A stretch of DNA of 64,000 nt from Falsiroseomonas sp050563545 (lineage in GTDB: Bacteria > Pseudomonadota > Alphaproteobacteria > Acetobacterales > Acetobacteraceae). The position numbers were made by a program, and so were the translations under genes. The notes below the pieces were generated by a model that was given only the letters and a program-made list of their open reading frames with translations, was not told the origin of the DNA and searched no databases. Below, piece by piece: positions 8,899-17,040 of this stretch. How positions within the stretch are numbered: position 1 is the first letter of the stretch; each line of letters opens with the position of its first letter. The stretch lies in the NCBI RefSeq assembly GCF_050563545.1, contig NZ_JBNXUM010000029.1:24658-88657 (forward strand), written 5' to 3'.

Positions 8899-9447
8899 AT
8901 GGTCGGCCTCATGAGCATTTCCGCCTCACCCGTCCCCGGTGCACTCGCGTCCGAGCTCCGCGTCGCGCTGTCCCAGGCCTCCGACGAGCAGCTTCGCCGC
9001 GTTGTCGGCGTGCTGGACAGCCTCGTGACCCGCGGAGAGGCCGACCGGTTGCTGGCCGGGCTCCGCGACCGCATCCGCGCCCTGCACCCGGACCGCCCGT
9101 TGCGCTTCGGCCGCCTGCTGGTGCTGCCGCTGGAAGCCGCGCTGGTGCAGACGGACGACTGGCTGAAGGACCCCGCCGGCATCCCCCGTGCCGCGCTCAA
9201 CCCGCTGATCGAGACGGTGCGCCGCGCCATGGGCCAGGAGGCCGAGGTGATCGAGATGGCGATGCTCGGCCGCAAGCTGCAGGACGCCGAGGCCGTGCGC
9301 AGCCTGGGCCGCCGGCTCTGGGCGCGCGCGGCGACGGTCTCGCTGCCCGCGCTGCCCGATGGCTGGGCGGAAGCCGGCCTGCCCGGCTCGATGGCACCGC
9401 CCGTCGTCGCGCTGTGCCGCGCGCTTTGGATGGAGGCGGCGGACTAG
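8899..9447 (+). CDS. Hypothetical protein, helical, 182 aa
   Basis: I do not recognise this family. The sequence is soluble, Leu/Ala/Arg-rich and probably mostly helical, without signal peptide or membrane span. Notable stretches are LRRVVGVLDSLVTRGEADRLLAGLRDR cut into two helices, a basic RALHPDRPLRFGRLLVLPLE segment, and a C-terminal WAEAGLPGSM. GAGAGG lies 6 bases before the ATG, supporting the start; a second ATG four codons later is also possible. It lies 24 bases after the enoyl-CoA hydratase paralogue and may be co-transcribed. Its stop overlaps the stop of the convergent thioesterase by 4 bases. Confidence 0.6.
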   Translation: MVGLMSISASPVPGALASELRVALSQASDEQLRRVVGVLDSLVTRGEADRLLAGLRDRIRALHPDRPLRFGRLLVLPLEAALVQTDDWLKDPAGIPRAALNPLIETVRRAMGQEAEVIEMAMLGRKLQDAEAVRSLGRRLWARAATVSLPALPDGWAEAGLPGSMAPPVVALCRALWMEAAD

Positions 9448-9878
9448 GCTTCCGCGGTCCCGGGGGGCTGGCCCTCCGTCGTCTCGCTGCCCGCGCGCCA
9501 GCGATGGGTGGAGGCGCCGAAGGCGACCAGCCTGCCCGTCGCGTCGAAGACCTCCGTGCGGCAGAAGAAGATGTTGCGGCCGCGCGTCGCGACCTTGCCC
9601 TCCGCCACCAGGCGACCGTCGTTCACCTGGCCTGTGAAGCGGCAGTCGAGATCCAGCGTCACCGCGCGCCTGATGTTGCCCGGCACGCTGCACCAGAGGC
9701 CGGCATAGGCCGCGGCCTGGTCGATCAGCGACAGCATCACGCCGCCATGCACGATGCCCGACCGGTTGGCGTGGCGCGGCCCGGTGTCGCAGGCGACGCG
9801 GGCGAAGCCGTCGCGCCATTCGAGGAGCTCGAGGCCGAGCAGGTCGTGGAAGGCGGCAGGGTGGGTGTCGAGGCTCAT
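9444..9878 (-). CDS. PaaI-type hotdog thioesterase
   Basis: This 144-residue single hotdog domain carries the PaaI signature GIVHGGVMLSLIDQAAAYA at about residues 40-58, where the Asp of LID is the catalytic acid. Strand-forming segments around residues 68-110 (TLDLDCRFTGQV, LVAEGKVATRGRNIFFC) complete the fold. Such enzymes hydrolyse phenylacetyl-CoA or other acyl-CoA esters to free acid and CoA. It lies in an area with ETF, hydroxyacyl-CoA dehydrogenase and a crotonase, so acyl-CoA clearing is a fair inference. The 3' end overlaps the convergent unknown gene by 4 bases. Confidence 0.86.
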   Translation of the reverse strand: MSLDTHPAAFHDLLGLELLEWRDGFARVACDTGPRHANRSGIVHGGVMLSLIDQAAAYAGLWCSVPGNIRRAVTLDLDCRFTGQVNDGRLVAEGKVATRGRNIFFCRTEVFDATGRLVAFGASTHRWRAGSETTEGQPPGTAEA

Positions 9879-9909
9879 GGGCCCGCCGTGCCGCCGAAGC
9901 GGCGCAGCG

Positions 9910-10776
9910 TCAAGCTATCTGCAGGTTCTGCAGCGATTCCTCGAGCTCCTGGAAGCTCGGCATGGAATGGGTCGGCGCCATCTTGCGGCCGGTCTCGACC
10001 GCGACCTGGGGCGCGTTGCCGTGCAGGTGGGCGACCAGCACCGCTCGGATGACCTCGAAATACTTCGCGTCCTCCTCGACGATGCCCTTCAGCCGCGTGG
10101 CCAGCGGCCCCATCAGCCCATAGGCCAGCAGCACGCCGAGGAAGGTGCCGACGAGCGCGCCGCCGATCATCCTGCCCAGCACCGGCGGCGGCTGGTCGAT
10201 CGAGCCCATGGTCTTGATGACGCCGAGCACGGCCGCGACGATGCCAAGCGCGGGCAGCGCGTCGGCCATGTTCTGCAGCGCGTGGGAGGGGTGCAGCTCC
10301 TCCTCCTTCAGCTTCTTCAGCTCCCGCGCCATCACGTCCTCGATCTGGTGCGGGTCGTCGGCGTTCATGCCGACCATGCGGAGGTAATCGCAGATCAGCG
10401 CGACGACATGCTTGTCTCCCGCAATCTTCGGGAACTTCTGGAAGGCCGCGGATTCCTGCGGCCGCTCGATATGCGCCTCCAGCGCCATCGCGCCTTTCTG
10501 CTGGGCGAGGCGCACGAAGTAGTAGAGCAGCGACAGGATGTCGACGTAGTCGTGCTTGTGGTACTTCGACCCCTTCATGATCTTCGCCATGCCGCCGAGC
10601 GTGTGCTTCACGTCGTGCATGGAGTTCGACATCACGAAGGCACCAACCGCCGCTCCGCCGATCATCATGAATTCGAAGGCGATGGTCGAGAAGATGATGG
10701 CGAACTTGCCGCCGGCAATGAGGTAGCCGCCGAACACCATCACCAGCAGGAAGACGAAGCCCGCGATCGCGGTCAT
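9910..10776 (-). CDS. motA: Flagellar motor stator protein MotA
   Basis: MotA, 288 residues, normal length, forms the proton channel with MotB and drives flagellar rotation. It shows four membrane spans (about residues 2-20, 33-50, 170-190 and 202-222), the cytoplasmic loop with SLLYYFVRLAQQKGAMALE, and the conserved PALGIVAAVLGVIKTMG segment bearing the functionally important prolines. It follows motB with a 4-base ATGA overlap, so the two are translated in a coupled way. No other flagellar or chemotaxis genes lie in the window. Confidence 0.96.
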   Translation of the reverse strand: MTAIAGFVFLLVMVFGGYLIAGGKFAIIFSTIAFEFMMIGGAAVGAFVMSNSMHDVKHTLGGMAKIMKGSKYHKHDYVDILSLLYYFVRLAQQKGAMALEAHIERPQESAAFQKFPKIAGDKHVVALICDYLRMVGMNADDPHQIEDVMARELKKLKEEELHPSHALQNMADALPALGIVAAVLGVIKTMGSIDQPPPVLGRMIGGALVGTFLGVLLAYGLMGPLATRLKGIVEEDAKYFEVIRAVLVAHLHGNAPQVAVETGRKMAPTHSMPSFQELEESLQNLQIA

Positions 10777-11897
10777 GGGCTGGCTCGCACCGGTGCTGCG
10801 GGCCGCACCGCCGCCGTGTCTCGGCCGCGCGGCTCGGGAGTGTCAGGCGCCTCGCGGATCAGGGTGATGGCGACTCGGCGGTTGGCCGCGGCGCCGGGTT
10901 GATCGGCGAGCAGCGGATCGCGTTCCGCCATGCCGGACACGCTGCGGATGCGCGCTTCCGGCACGCCGGCCTCGGTCAGCAGGCGGCGCGTGGCGTTGGC
11001 GCGCTCGGCCGACAGGTCCCAGTTCGACCGCTCGGCGCCTCCGCGGAAGGGCGTGGCGTCGGTGTGGCCGGTGATGGCGACCGGGTTGGGCAGCCGCGCG
11101 GCAACCTGCGCGACGCGGGCGATCAGCGCCCGCGCGCGGTCGTTCGGCGCCGCGCCGCCGAGCGCGAACATGGGCTGGCGGTCGGCGTCGAGCAGCTGGA
11201 TGCGCAGCCCCTCCGGCGCCTGCTCGATCAGCAGCTGGCGCCCGAGATCGGCGAGTGCTGGATCTTGCGCGATGGCGCGGCGGATGTCCTCGGCCGCGCG
11301 TTCGAAGGCCTCGCGCTCGCGGCGGGAATGCTCGGCGCGAAGCTCGGCGTCGGAGAGCTGGCGGACATCGGGCGCCGCGCGGGGATCGGCATCACCAACG
11401 GGCGCATCGGGACGGGGCGTGCGGACCTGGCGTGGGTCCTGGTCGCCGGCCGGGGCATCGGCGCGAGCGGTGCGAACGCGGCGGGGATCGCGGTCCTCCT
11501 CCTCGCCTTCCGGGCCGTCGCGGAAGACGACGGGGCGGGCCGGGGTCTGGCTTTCGTCCTCGGTCTCGACATCGGGCAGCACGGGCATCGGGCCGCGCTG
11601 GACGGTGATGGCGCCGGCGTCCTGCGTCATCGGCTCGGAATTATTGGGCGTGCGGCCGCCGAAGGGCTCGCCGTTTCCGCTCTGGTTGCGGCCGAGCACG
11701 TTGGTCGGCGAGAAGTAATCGGCGATGCCCTGCCGCTGCTCCTCCGTCGTCGCGTTGAGCAGCCACATCAGCAGGAAGAAAGCCATCATCGCCGTGACGA
11801 AGTCGGCATAGGCGACCTTCCACGCGCCACCATGGTGGCCGTGCCCGCCTTCTTCGACTTTTCGGATGACGATCGTCGCGCCTTTGCCTCGCGCCAT
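10773..11897 (-). CDS. motB: Flagellar motor protein MotB with repeat-bearing linker
   Basis: MotB, 374 residues, anchors the stator to peptidoglycan. The single span after WKVAYADFVTAMMAFF holds the proton-accepting Asp (Asp32), and the C-terminal OmpA-like peptidoglycan domain covers about residues 215-350 with GHTDATPFRGG and NWDLSAERANATRRLL. The ATG at 11897 is preferred over a GTG at 11918 because it begins with the usual basic leader and has GAGG just upstream. The linker at about residues 137-176 has an unusual Asp/Pro/Arg-rich repeat (DPRRVRTARADAP, DPRQVRTPRPDAP). It overlaps motA by 4 bases. Confidence 0.94.
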   Translation of the reverse strand: MARGKGATIVIRKVEEGGHGHHGGAWKVAYADFVTAMMAFFLLMWLLNATTEEQRQGIADYFSPTNVLGRNQSGNGEPFGGRTPNNSEPMTQDAGAITVQRGPMPVLPDVETEDESQTPARPVVFRDGPEGEEEDRDPRRVRTARADAPAGDQDPRQVRTPRPDAPVGDADPRAAPDVRQLSDAELRAEHSRREREAFERAAEDIRRAIAQDPALADLGRQLLIEQAPEGLRIQLLDADRQPMFALGGAAPNDRARALIARVAQVAARLPNPVAITGHTDATPFRGGAERSNWDLSAERANATRRLLTEAGVPEARIRSVSGMAERDPLLADQPGAAANRRVAITLIREAPDTPEPRGRDTAAVRPAAPVRASP

Positions 11898-11950
11898 GGC
11901 CCTCGTGGCTCCTGCCACGGGGTCATGGGGCCGCAGCGGTTAAGACGTGA

Positions 11951-12355
11951 TTACGCCGCGCGGAGCTCCACCCCGTTGCCCTCGGGATCGGTCAGGTAGA
12001 CCGAGGGCGCCTGGCCGCCAGCGCCGTAGCGCGCTCGCGCGGGATCGACCGTGATGCCGTGCGAAGCCAGGTGCGCCGCGATCGCCGCCTCGTCCCAGGG
12101 CGAGACGCGCAGGCAGAGGTGATCGAGGTTGGGTCTCGCCTGGTCCGCCGGCGCGCCGCCGCGGCCGAGCTTGCCGCCGATCCAGACGAGGTCGATCAGC
12201 GCATCGCCGGCGGTCAAGTGGACCAGGTGCAGCGGGTCGTTGCGGTGCGCGACCTCGCAGCCCAGCACGTCCGTGTAGAAGGCCAGCATGCTGTCGAGGT
12301 CGCGCACGCGCAGCACCACATGATCCAGTGCGAGCTTCGTCCAGGGTGCCGGCAT
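11951..12355 (-). CDS. VOC/glyoxalase family protein
   Basis: The 134-residue single-module vicinal oxygen chelate protein has candidate metal ligands at His12 (LDHVVLRVRDLD), His79 (NLDHLCLRV) and Glu130 (GNGVELR), the usual H/H/E pattern. YLTDPEGNGVEL near the C-terminus is the family signature. VOC proteins include lactoylglutathione lyases, fosfomycin-resistance enzymes and dioxygenases; the sequence does not decide among them. The ATG at 12355 is preceded by GAGGAAG on the minus strand. The next gene upstream on the same strand ends 11 bases before it, so this gene is likely read from the ScfR-type regulator's transcript. Confidence 0.83.
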   Translation of the reverse strand: MPAPWTKLALDHVVLRVRDLDSMLAFYTDVLGCEVAHRNDPLHLVHLTAGDALIDLVWIGGKLGRGGAPADQARPNLDHLCLRVSPWDEAAIAAHLASHGITVDPARARYGAGGQAPSVYLTDPEGNGVELRAA

Positions 12356-12366
12356 CGCTTCCTCCT

Positions 12367-13767
12367 CTATCGCTTCTTGGCGGGCTCGAAGCGCCACGGC
12401 GCGGCGCTGTCCTCGTTCGGGTCGAGCTTGAGCCGGTGCTCGAGCGGCGGGAAGGCCCGGGACCGGCAATCCGGCCGGTCGCAGAGCCGGCAGGACAGCC
12501 CGATCCCGACCGCCGCGCGTGGGATGTCGAGCGCGTCGGCATAGGCCAGCTCGTCGGAGCGCGCGATGTCGCAGCCCATGGCGACGACGTGCATCGGCGC
12601 GGGCTCCCCCCAGCGCGTGGTGGGGGAGGCGATGGCGCGGGCGAAGGTCAGGAAGGTCGCGCCGTCCGGCAGCTGCGCGACCTGCACCTGTGTCTCGCCA
12701 GGATGGGCGAAGGCGCGGTGCACGATCCATTTCGGACAGGACCCGCCGAAGCGCGCGAAGGGGAAACCGGCGGCGCTGAAGCGCTTGTCCACATTGCCCG
12801 CGGGATCGACGCGCAGGAAGAAGAAGGGCAGGCCGCGCGCGCCGTCGCGCTGCAATGTCGAAAGCCGGTGCGCCGCCTGCTCGAAGCTGACGCCGAAGCG
12901 CGAGGCGAGCGCCTCCACCTCGTGCCGTAGGTCGCGCGCGGCATTCAGGAACGGCGTGTAGGGCATCAGCAGCGCGGCGGCGGCGTAGTTCAGCAGGCCG
13001 AGCCGGATGATCGCTGCGGCCTCGGGCGTGGAGGGCTCGGCCGGCGCGACGACGGCGTCCACGGCCTCGCGCGCTTCCAGCAGCATCAACTGGAACGCCA
13101 TCTGGAAGCCGCGGGATTCGCGCGGCAGGGACTCTGACAGGTCGAGGCGCTTCAGCTGCGGATCGTAGCGCCGCAGGGAATTCGGCAGCGTGCCGACGGC
13201 GACCGTCACGCCATGCGTGCGGCGGAGGCGTTCCGCGACGGCATGGTTCATCTCCGCCGGCGCGGCGCGGAGCTCGGCGCCAATGCGTTCGGCGACGCTC
13301 TCCAGCGCGGGGAAGTGGTTGGCGTGCTCGTGGAAGAAGTCGCGCGATTCCTCTGTCGGCAGCAGGATGCGCCGCCCCGTCGGCAGGGCGATGCCCGACG
13401 AATCCTCCTTCGCCACGCGCCAGGCGCGATAGAGCGCCAGCATCGCGCGCGCGGCGTTCGGCGCGGAGGCCGCAAGCGTCGCGACCTCGTTCTCCGGCAC
13501 CTCGTCGAGGCCGAGCAGCGGGTCGGACAGCGCCTCGCGCAGGCCGGCCTCGGCCTGGCGTTCGCGGTTGCCGGAGAGCGCGGCGAGATCAACCGAGAGA
13601 TGCTCGCCGAGCTTCATCAGGATGCTCGCGGTGACGCTGCGCTGGTCGTGCTCGATCAGGTTCAGATAGCTCGCGGAGATGCCGAGGCGGGCGGCGAGTG
13701 CCTGCTGGGTCAGCCCGCGCTCCATGCGGAGACGCCTGACGGTGCGGCCGATCAGGGGGCGCGCCAT
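12367..13767 (-). CDS. XRE-family short-chain acyl-CoA sensing regulator (ScfR/RamB type)
   Basis: The 466-residue regulator has an XRE helix-turn-helix at residues 8-62 (RMERGLTQQALAARLGIS, SYLNLIEHDQRSVT), a central M78/IrrE-like domain and a C-terminal domain ending in a cysteine cluster, SCRLCDRPDCRSRAFPP. The HExxH metal site of true M78 peptidases is absent (RGFQMAFQLMLLE), so it should be a ligand-sensing rather than proteolytic module. Relatives (RamB of actinobacteria, ScfR and PccR) control acetate, propionate and glyoxylate-shunt genes. It is transcribed divergently from aceA over a 158-bp gap, which strongly suggests it regulates isocitrate lyase. The start ATG is at 13765-13767. 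Confidence 0.9.
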   Translation of the reverse strand: MARPLIGRTVRRLRMERGLTQQALAARLGISASYLNLIEHDQRSVTASILMKLGEHLSVDLAALSGNRERQAEAGLREALSDPLLGLDEVPENEVATLAASAPNAARAMLALYRAWRVAKEDSSGIALPTGRRILLPTEESRDFFHEHANHFPALESVAERIGAELRAAPAEMNHAVAERLRRTHGVTVAVGTLPNSLRRYDPQLKRLDLSESLPRESRGFQMAFQLMLLEAREAVDAVVAPAEPSTPEAAAIIRLGLLNYAAAALLMPYTPFLNAARDLRHEVEALASRFGVSFEQAAHRLSTLQRDGARGLPFFFLRVDPAGNVDKRFSAAGFPFARFGGSCPKWIVHRAFAHPGETQVQVAQLPDGATFLTFARAIASPTTRWGEPAPMHVVAMGCDIARSDELAYADALDIPRAAVGIGLSCRLCDRPDCRSRAFPPLEHRLKLDPNEDSAAPWRFEPAKKR

Positions 13768-13798
13768 GTGTGTTCCTTTACAGATCCACGCCGTGTGT

Positions 13799-13816
13799 CT
13801 GTGAAGATCGTCACAG
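13799..13816. promoter_or_regulatory. CRP/FNR-type palindrome in aceA-regulator gap
   Basis: CTGTGA at 13799-13804 and TCACAG at 13811-13816 are perfect inverted arms around a 6-base spacer, matching the CRP-class half-site spacing TGTGA-N6-TCACA. It lies 31 bp upstream of the regulator start and about 110 bp upstream of aceA. That a CRP-like protein binds here is inference; the palindrome itself is seen. Confidence 0.6.
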
Positions 13817-13925
13817 CCTTGCGGGGTTCGGAGCAGTTTCTCCGCTGAACTTCGGCAGCGCAATGTGAATTATTGACTGACGCCGTGGACGACGAAGAGC
13901 GGCGATCAGGAGCCCAGTTCACACG

Positions 13926-15260
13926 ATGACCCGTCCAAACACCTCCCCCACCTACGCCCCCGACGGCTCCGGCTTCGGCGGCGGCGCGCCCATGCCGGGC
14001 CGCTTCGACGGCATCCGCCGGGACTACACGCCGGCCGATGTCGCGCGCCTCGCCGGGTCGTTCCGCGTCCAGCACACGCTGGCCGACATGGGCGCGCGGC
14101 GGCTGTGGCAGCTGCTGAAGAACGAGCCCTTCGTGAACACGCTCGGCGCGCTGACCGGCATGCAGGCGGTGCAGCAGGTCAAGGCCGGGCTGAGGGCGAT
14201 CTACCTATCGGGCTGGCAGGTCGCGGCGGACGCGAACACCGGCGCCGAGATGTATCCCGACCAGTCGCTCTATCCCGTGGACAGCGTCCCCAACGTCGTG
14301 CGCCGCATCAACAACGCGCTGCGCCGCTGCGACCAGATCGCCGTGCAGGAGGGGAAGGGCGACCAGACCTACTGGATGGCGCCAATCATCGCCGACGCCG
14401 AGGCCGGCTTCGGCGGCGCGCTCAACGCCTACGAGCTGATGCGCCACATGATCGAGGCGGGTGCGGCCGGCGTGCATTTCGAGGATCAGCTGTCGTCCGA
14501 GAAGAAGTGCGGCCATCTCGGCGGCAAGGTGCTGGTGCCGATCCAGCAGCACATCCGCACGCTGAACGCCGCGCGCCTCGCGGCCGACGTGGAGGGCGTG
14601 CCCACGGTGCTGCTCTGCCGGACGGACGCGGAATCCGCGCAGCTGCTGACCGCCGACGTTGACGAGCGCGACCGCCCCTTCCTGACGGGCGAGCGCACGC
14701 CGGAGGGCTTCTTCCGCATCAGGCCCGGCGCCGGGAAGGCCTACGCCATCGCGCGCAGCCTGGCCTATGCGCCCTATGCCGACCTGCTGTGGTGGGAGAC
14801 GTCGGATCCCGACCTGAACGACGCGCGCGAGTTCGCGGAAGCCATCCAGCGCGAGTTCCCGGGCAAGATGCTGGCCTACAACTGCTCGCCCAGCTTCAAC
14901 TGGCAACGGAAGATGGGCGTCGAGGCCGCGGCGAAGTTCCAGCGCGAGATCGGTGCGATGGGCTACAAGTTCCAGTTCGTCACGCTGGCCGGCTTCCACA
15001 GCCTGAACCTCTCCATGTTCAAGCTGGCGCGCGGCTACGCCGAGCGCGGCATGGGCGCCTATTCCGAGCTGCAGCAGGCCGAGTTCGCGGCGGAGGCCGA
15101 GGGCTTCACCGCCGTCCGTCACCAGCGCGAGGTCGGCGTCGGCTACTTCGACGCGGTCGCCACCGCGGCGAGCGGCGGGCAGGCCAGCACCACCGCGCTC
15201 GCGACCTCCACCGAGGCGGCACAGTTTCACGACGGCAAGCAGCCCGCGCACGCGCACTGA
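13926..15260 (+). CDS. aceA: Isocitrate lyase
   Basis: AceA, 444 residues, splits isocitrate to glyoxylate and succinate, the first step of the glyoxylate shunt. The active-site KKCGHLGGKVLVP has its catalytic Cys at residue 195. Other conserved parts are YPDQSLYPVDSVP, MAPIIADAEAGFGG with Mg-binding acids, HFEDQLSSEKKCGH, LLCRTDAES, LLWWETSDPDL and LAYNCSPSFNW. AGGAG lies 12 bases before the ATG. The divergent ScfR-type gene and the CRP-like palindrome suggest acetate-responsive and global control. No malate synthase gene is in the window. A small His-rich gene follows by 25 bases. Confidence 0.97.
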   Translation: MTRPNTSPTYAPDGSGFGGGAPMPGRFDGIRRDYTPADVARLAGSFRVQHTLADMGARRLWQLLKNEPFVNTLGALTGMQAVQQVKAGLRAIYLSGWQVAADANTGAEMYPDQSLYPVDSVPNVVRRINNALRRCDQIAVQEGKGDQTYWMAPIIADAEAGFGGALNAYELMRHMIEAGAAGVHFEDQLSSEKKCGHLGGKVLVPIQQHIRTLNAARLAADVEGVPTVLLCRTDAESAQLLTADVDERDRPFLTGERTPEGFFRIRPGAGKAYAIARSLAYAPYADLLWWETSDPDLNDAREFAEAIQREFPGKMLAYNCSPSFNWQRKMGVEAAAKFQREIGAMGYKFQFVTLAGFHSLNLSMFKLARGYAERGMGAYSELQQAEFAAEAEGFTAVRHQREVGVGYFDAVATAASGGQASTTALATSTEAAQFHDGKQPAHAH

Positions 15261-15285
15261 CAACCCGAACGGACAGGAGACGACC

Positions 15286-15504
15286 ATGGACCACGATCAG
15301 CACGACGACGGCCTAGTGCATTCCCACGGCTGGGCCACGGAGCCGCCGCCCTCGGTCGGCATGCTGCTGCGGCCGGCGAATGACGACCGGCTCCCGGATA
15401 ATCTCGTCGCCCGCGCCACGGCGGCGAGGCAGGACGAGGACCATGACGACGGCCTGGTGCATGGTCATGGCTGGGCCAGTTCCGAGGACCGCGCCCGCGC
15501 CTAG
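15286..15504 (+). CDS. His/Asp-rich microprotein with duplicated DDGLVHxHGWA motif
   Basis: This 72-residue acidic protein is one I cannot name. It has two copies of an 11-residue motif, DDGLVHSHGWA at about residues 7-17 and DDGLVHGHGWA at about residues 54-64, each preceded by a His/Asp cluster (DHDQH, DEDHDD), with a less conserved middle. The HxHGW core could bind a metal ion. GGACAGGAGACGACC before the ATG gives a strong ribosome site, and the gene follows aceA by 25 bases, so it is very likely translated and co-transcribed with it. No signal peptide or membrane segment is seen. Confidence 0.72.
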   Translation: MDHDQHDDGLVHSHGWATEPPPSVGMLLRPANDDRLPDNLVARATAARQDEDHDDGLVHGHGWASSEDRARA

Positions 15505-15581
15505 GCGATCCGATGCCCGGAGGGGCTTCAGCCCCGAAGGTCTGAATCGGCCCGCCTCACACACGGCATGGACGTGAAAGC

Positions 15582-15615
15582 GGCGGCGCCGGTTCCTTCC
15601 GAAACCGGCGCCGCC
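15582..15615 (+). terminator. Strong GC hairpin after aceA operon
   Basis: GGCGGCGCCGGTT at 15582-15594 pairs perfectly with AACCGGCGCCGCC at 15603-15615 around an 8-base loop. It lies between the microprotein stop (15504) and the secreted-protein gene (15678), with a weaker GGGGCTTCAGCCCC stem at about 15523-15536. There is no T-run, so termination is likely but not certain; it could instead be a leader structure for the next gene. Confidence 0.55.
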
Positions 15616-15677
15616 TGCTCGAAAGGCGATCCTTCACGCGACTGCGGCGTTGCAGTCGCAGCCAAGGAAGGACGCCC

Positions 15678-16235
15678 ATGATGAGCAACTCCACTCGTCT
15701 ACTCGCATTCGCCTGCAGTGCCGCTCTGCTCGCCGCATCGCCCGCCCTCGCGCAGAGTGGCGGCGGTGGCGGCGGCAGCAGCGGAGGGTCGGCCGGCGGC
15801 AGCGCGGGCGGCGCTTCGTCCAGCCCGAGCGGCGCCACCTCCGGCAGCATGACCGGCACGACGGGCCTGGGCAGCGGAACGACCGGGCGGAGCAGCAGCA
15901 CGGCCAGCCCGCCGCCCGGCTCGACGGACGGCGCCGGGCTGAACCGGCCCGACATGTCCACTCTCGGCAGCGGCGCGACGGCGGGGCAGCCCGGCGCTCT
16001 GGGCGGCGGCTCGGCGGGTCCGCAGCCCGGCCAGCCCGGCACCTCGCCCGGTCAGACCGGCCAGCCCGATACCAGGCGCGCGCAGACCGAGGAGCAGCTT
16101 CGCAGCTCGGGCGCCGCGCCGTCGCCGCAGCAGGACACGCAGCAGATGCGGGACCTCAATGCGATCACGCGCCAGCTCGCGCCCGGCACGACGTCGGTAC
16201 CGGCGCCGGAGGCAGATCGCACCCCCACCCGCTGA
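15678..16235 (+). CDS. Secreted Gly/Ser/Thr-rich low-complexity protein
   Basis: The 185-residue product begins with a clear signal peptide (MMSNSTRLLAFACSAALLAASPALAQ) and continues with a Gly/Ser run, then Thr/Gly- and Pro/Gln-rich low-complexity sequence and an Arg-containing, Gln-rich tail (TEEQLRSS, QQDTQQMRDLNAITRQLAPG). No known domain is visible. Such proteins are often periplasmic or cell-surface and disordered. AAGGAAGG precedes the ATG at a good distance; a second ATG follows directly. It lies between a strong hairpin and the racemase-family gene. Real expression is likely; function unknown. Confidence 0.62.
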   Translation: MMSNSTRLLAFACSAALLAASPALAQSGGGGGGSSGGSAGGSAGGASSSPSGATSGSMTGTTGLGSGTTGRSSSTASPPPGSTDGAGLNRPDMSTLGSGATAGQPGALGGGSAGPQPGQPGTSPGQTGQPDTRRAQTEEQLRSSGAAPSPQQDTQQMRDLNAITRQLAPGTTSVPAPEADRTPTR

Positions 16236-16291
16236 CCGCGCGTTGCGCGGGTGCTAGCGTCCCGCCATCACGCGGATCAGGGGAAAGCGGG

Positions 16292-17035
16292 ATGGCGGAC
16301 GCGCTGGGCTGGCGGAAGCGGATAGGCTTCGTGGTGCCGTCGACCAACACCATCGTGCAGCCCGAGGCGGATGCGGTGCGCCCGCGCGGCGTCACCTTCC
16401 ACATCGCGCGCGTCTCCATCAAGGAACGGCCGCTGACCTCGGAGCAGGCCTTCCTGGAGCACGTCCAGGCGATGCGCGACGGTCTGGCCGCGGCGATCGA
16501 TCAGGTGATGACCGCCGCCCCCGACCACCTGGTCATGGGCGTCGCGCTGGAAGCCTTCTGGGGCGGCGTCGAGGCGTCCCGGAAGCTCGAGGCCGAGCTG
16601 TCGCAGAGGGCGGGCGTCGGCGTGACAATGGGCTCAACCGCCGTTGCCGCGGCGCTGCGCGCCTTTGGCTGCACGCGCATCGCCGTCCTCACGCCGCACC
16701 AGCCGCGCGGCGACGACATGGTGCGCGCCTGGTTCGTCGAATCCGGCTTCGACGTGGTGCGGCTCAAGGGGCTGAAATGCCCGTCGCCGCGCGAGATCGC
16801 GCATGTGCAGCCCGCGACGATCCGCGACTCGCTGCGCGAGCTCGACGGCGGGGATGTCGAGGCGCTGGTGCAGGTCGGCACCAACCTGGCCGGTGCGGCG
16901 GTCGCGGCGGAGGCGGAGCGCTGGCTTGGCAAGCCGGTGCTCGCGATCAATCCCGTGCTGGCCTGGCATGCGATGCGCGCGACGGGGATCGAGGACCGCG
17001 TGACCGGCCAGGGCCGCATCCTGGAAGAGCACTGA
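16292..17035 (+). CDS. Asp/Glu racemase superfamily protein (maleate isomerase/arylmalonate decarboxylase-like) lacking expected Cys
   Basis: The 247-residue product starts at an ATG preceded by AGGGGAAAG. The N-terminal GFVVPSTNTIVQPE motif and the overall two-lobe layout match maleate isomerase and arylmalonate decarboxylase relatives. The two catalytic Cys positions of classic members look substituted: MGVALEAFWGG at about residues 82-92 and VQVGTNLAG at about 193-201 have no Cys. The only Cys residues are in FGCTRIAV and LKCPSPRE. It is followed 5 bases later by a flavin monooxygenase gene, suggesting an aromatic or N-heterocycle breakdown step. The reaction cannot be fixed from sequence. 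Confidence 0.78.
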   Translation: MADALGWRKRIGFVVPSTNTIVQPEADAVRPRGVTFHIARVSIKERPLTSEQAFLEHVQAMRDGLAAAIDQVMTAAPDHLVMGVALEAFWGGVEASRKLEAELSQRAGVGVTMGSTAVAAALRAFGCTRIAVLTPHQPRGDDMVRAWFVESGFDVVRLKGLKCPSPREIAHVQPATIRDSLRELDGGDVEALVQVGTNLAGAAVAAEAERWLGKPVLAINPVLAWHAMRATGIEDRVTGQGRILEEH

Positions 17036-17040
17036 GCGCC

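Noticed and set aside
15313..16042. Minus-strand frames opposite the microprotein and the Gly/Ser-rich protein
   Set aside because: The plus strand has good ribosome sites and a signal peptide; the minus frames are Pro/Arg low-complexity shadows.
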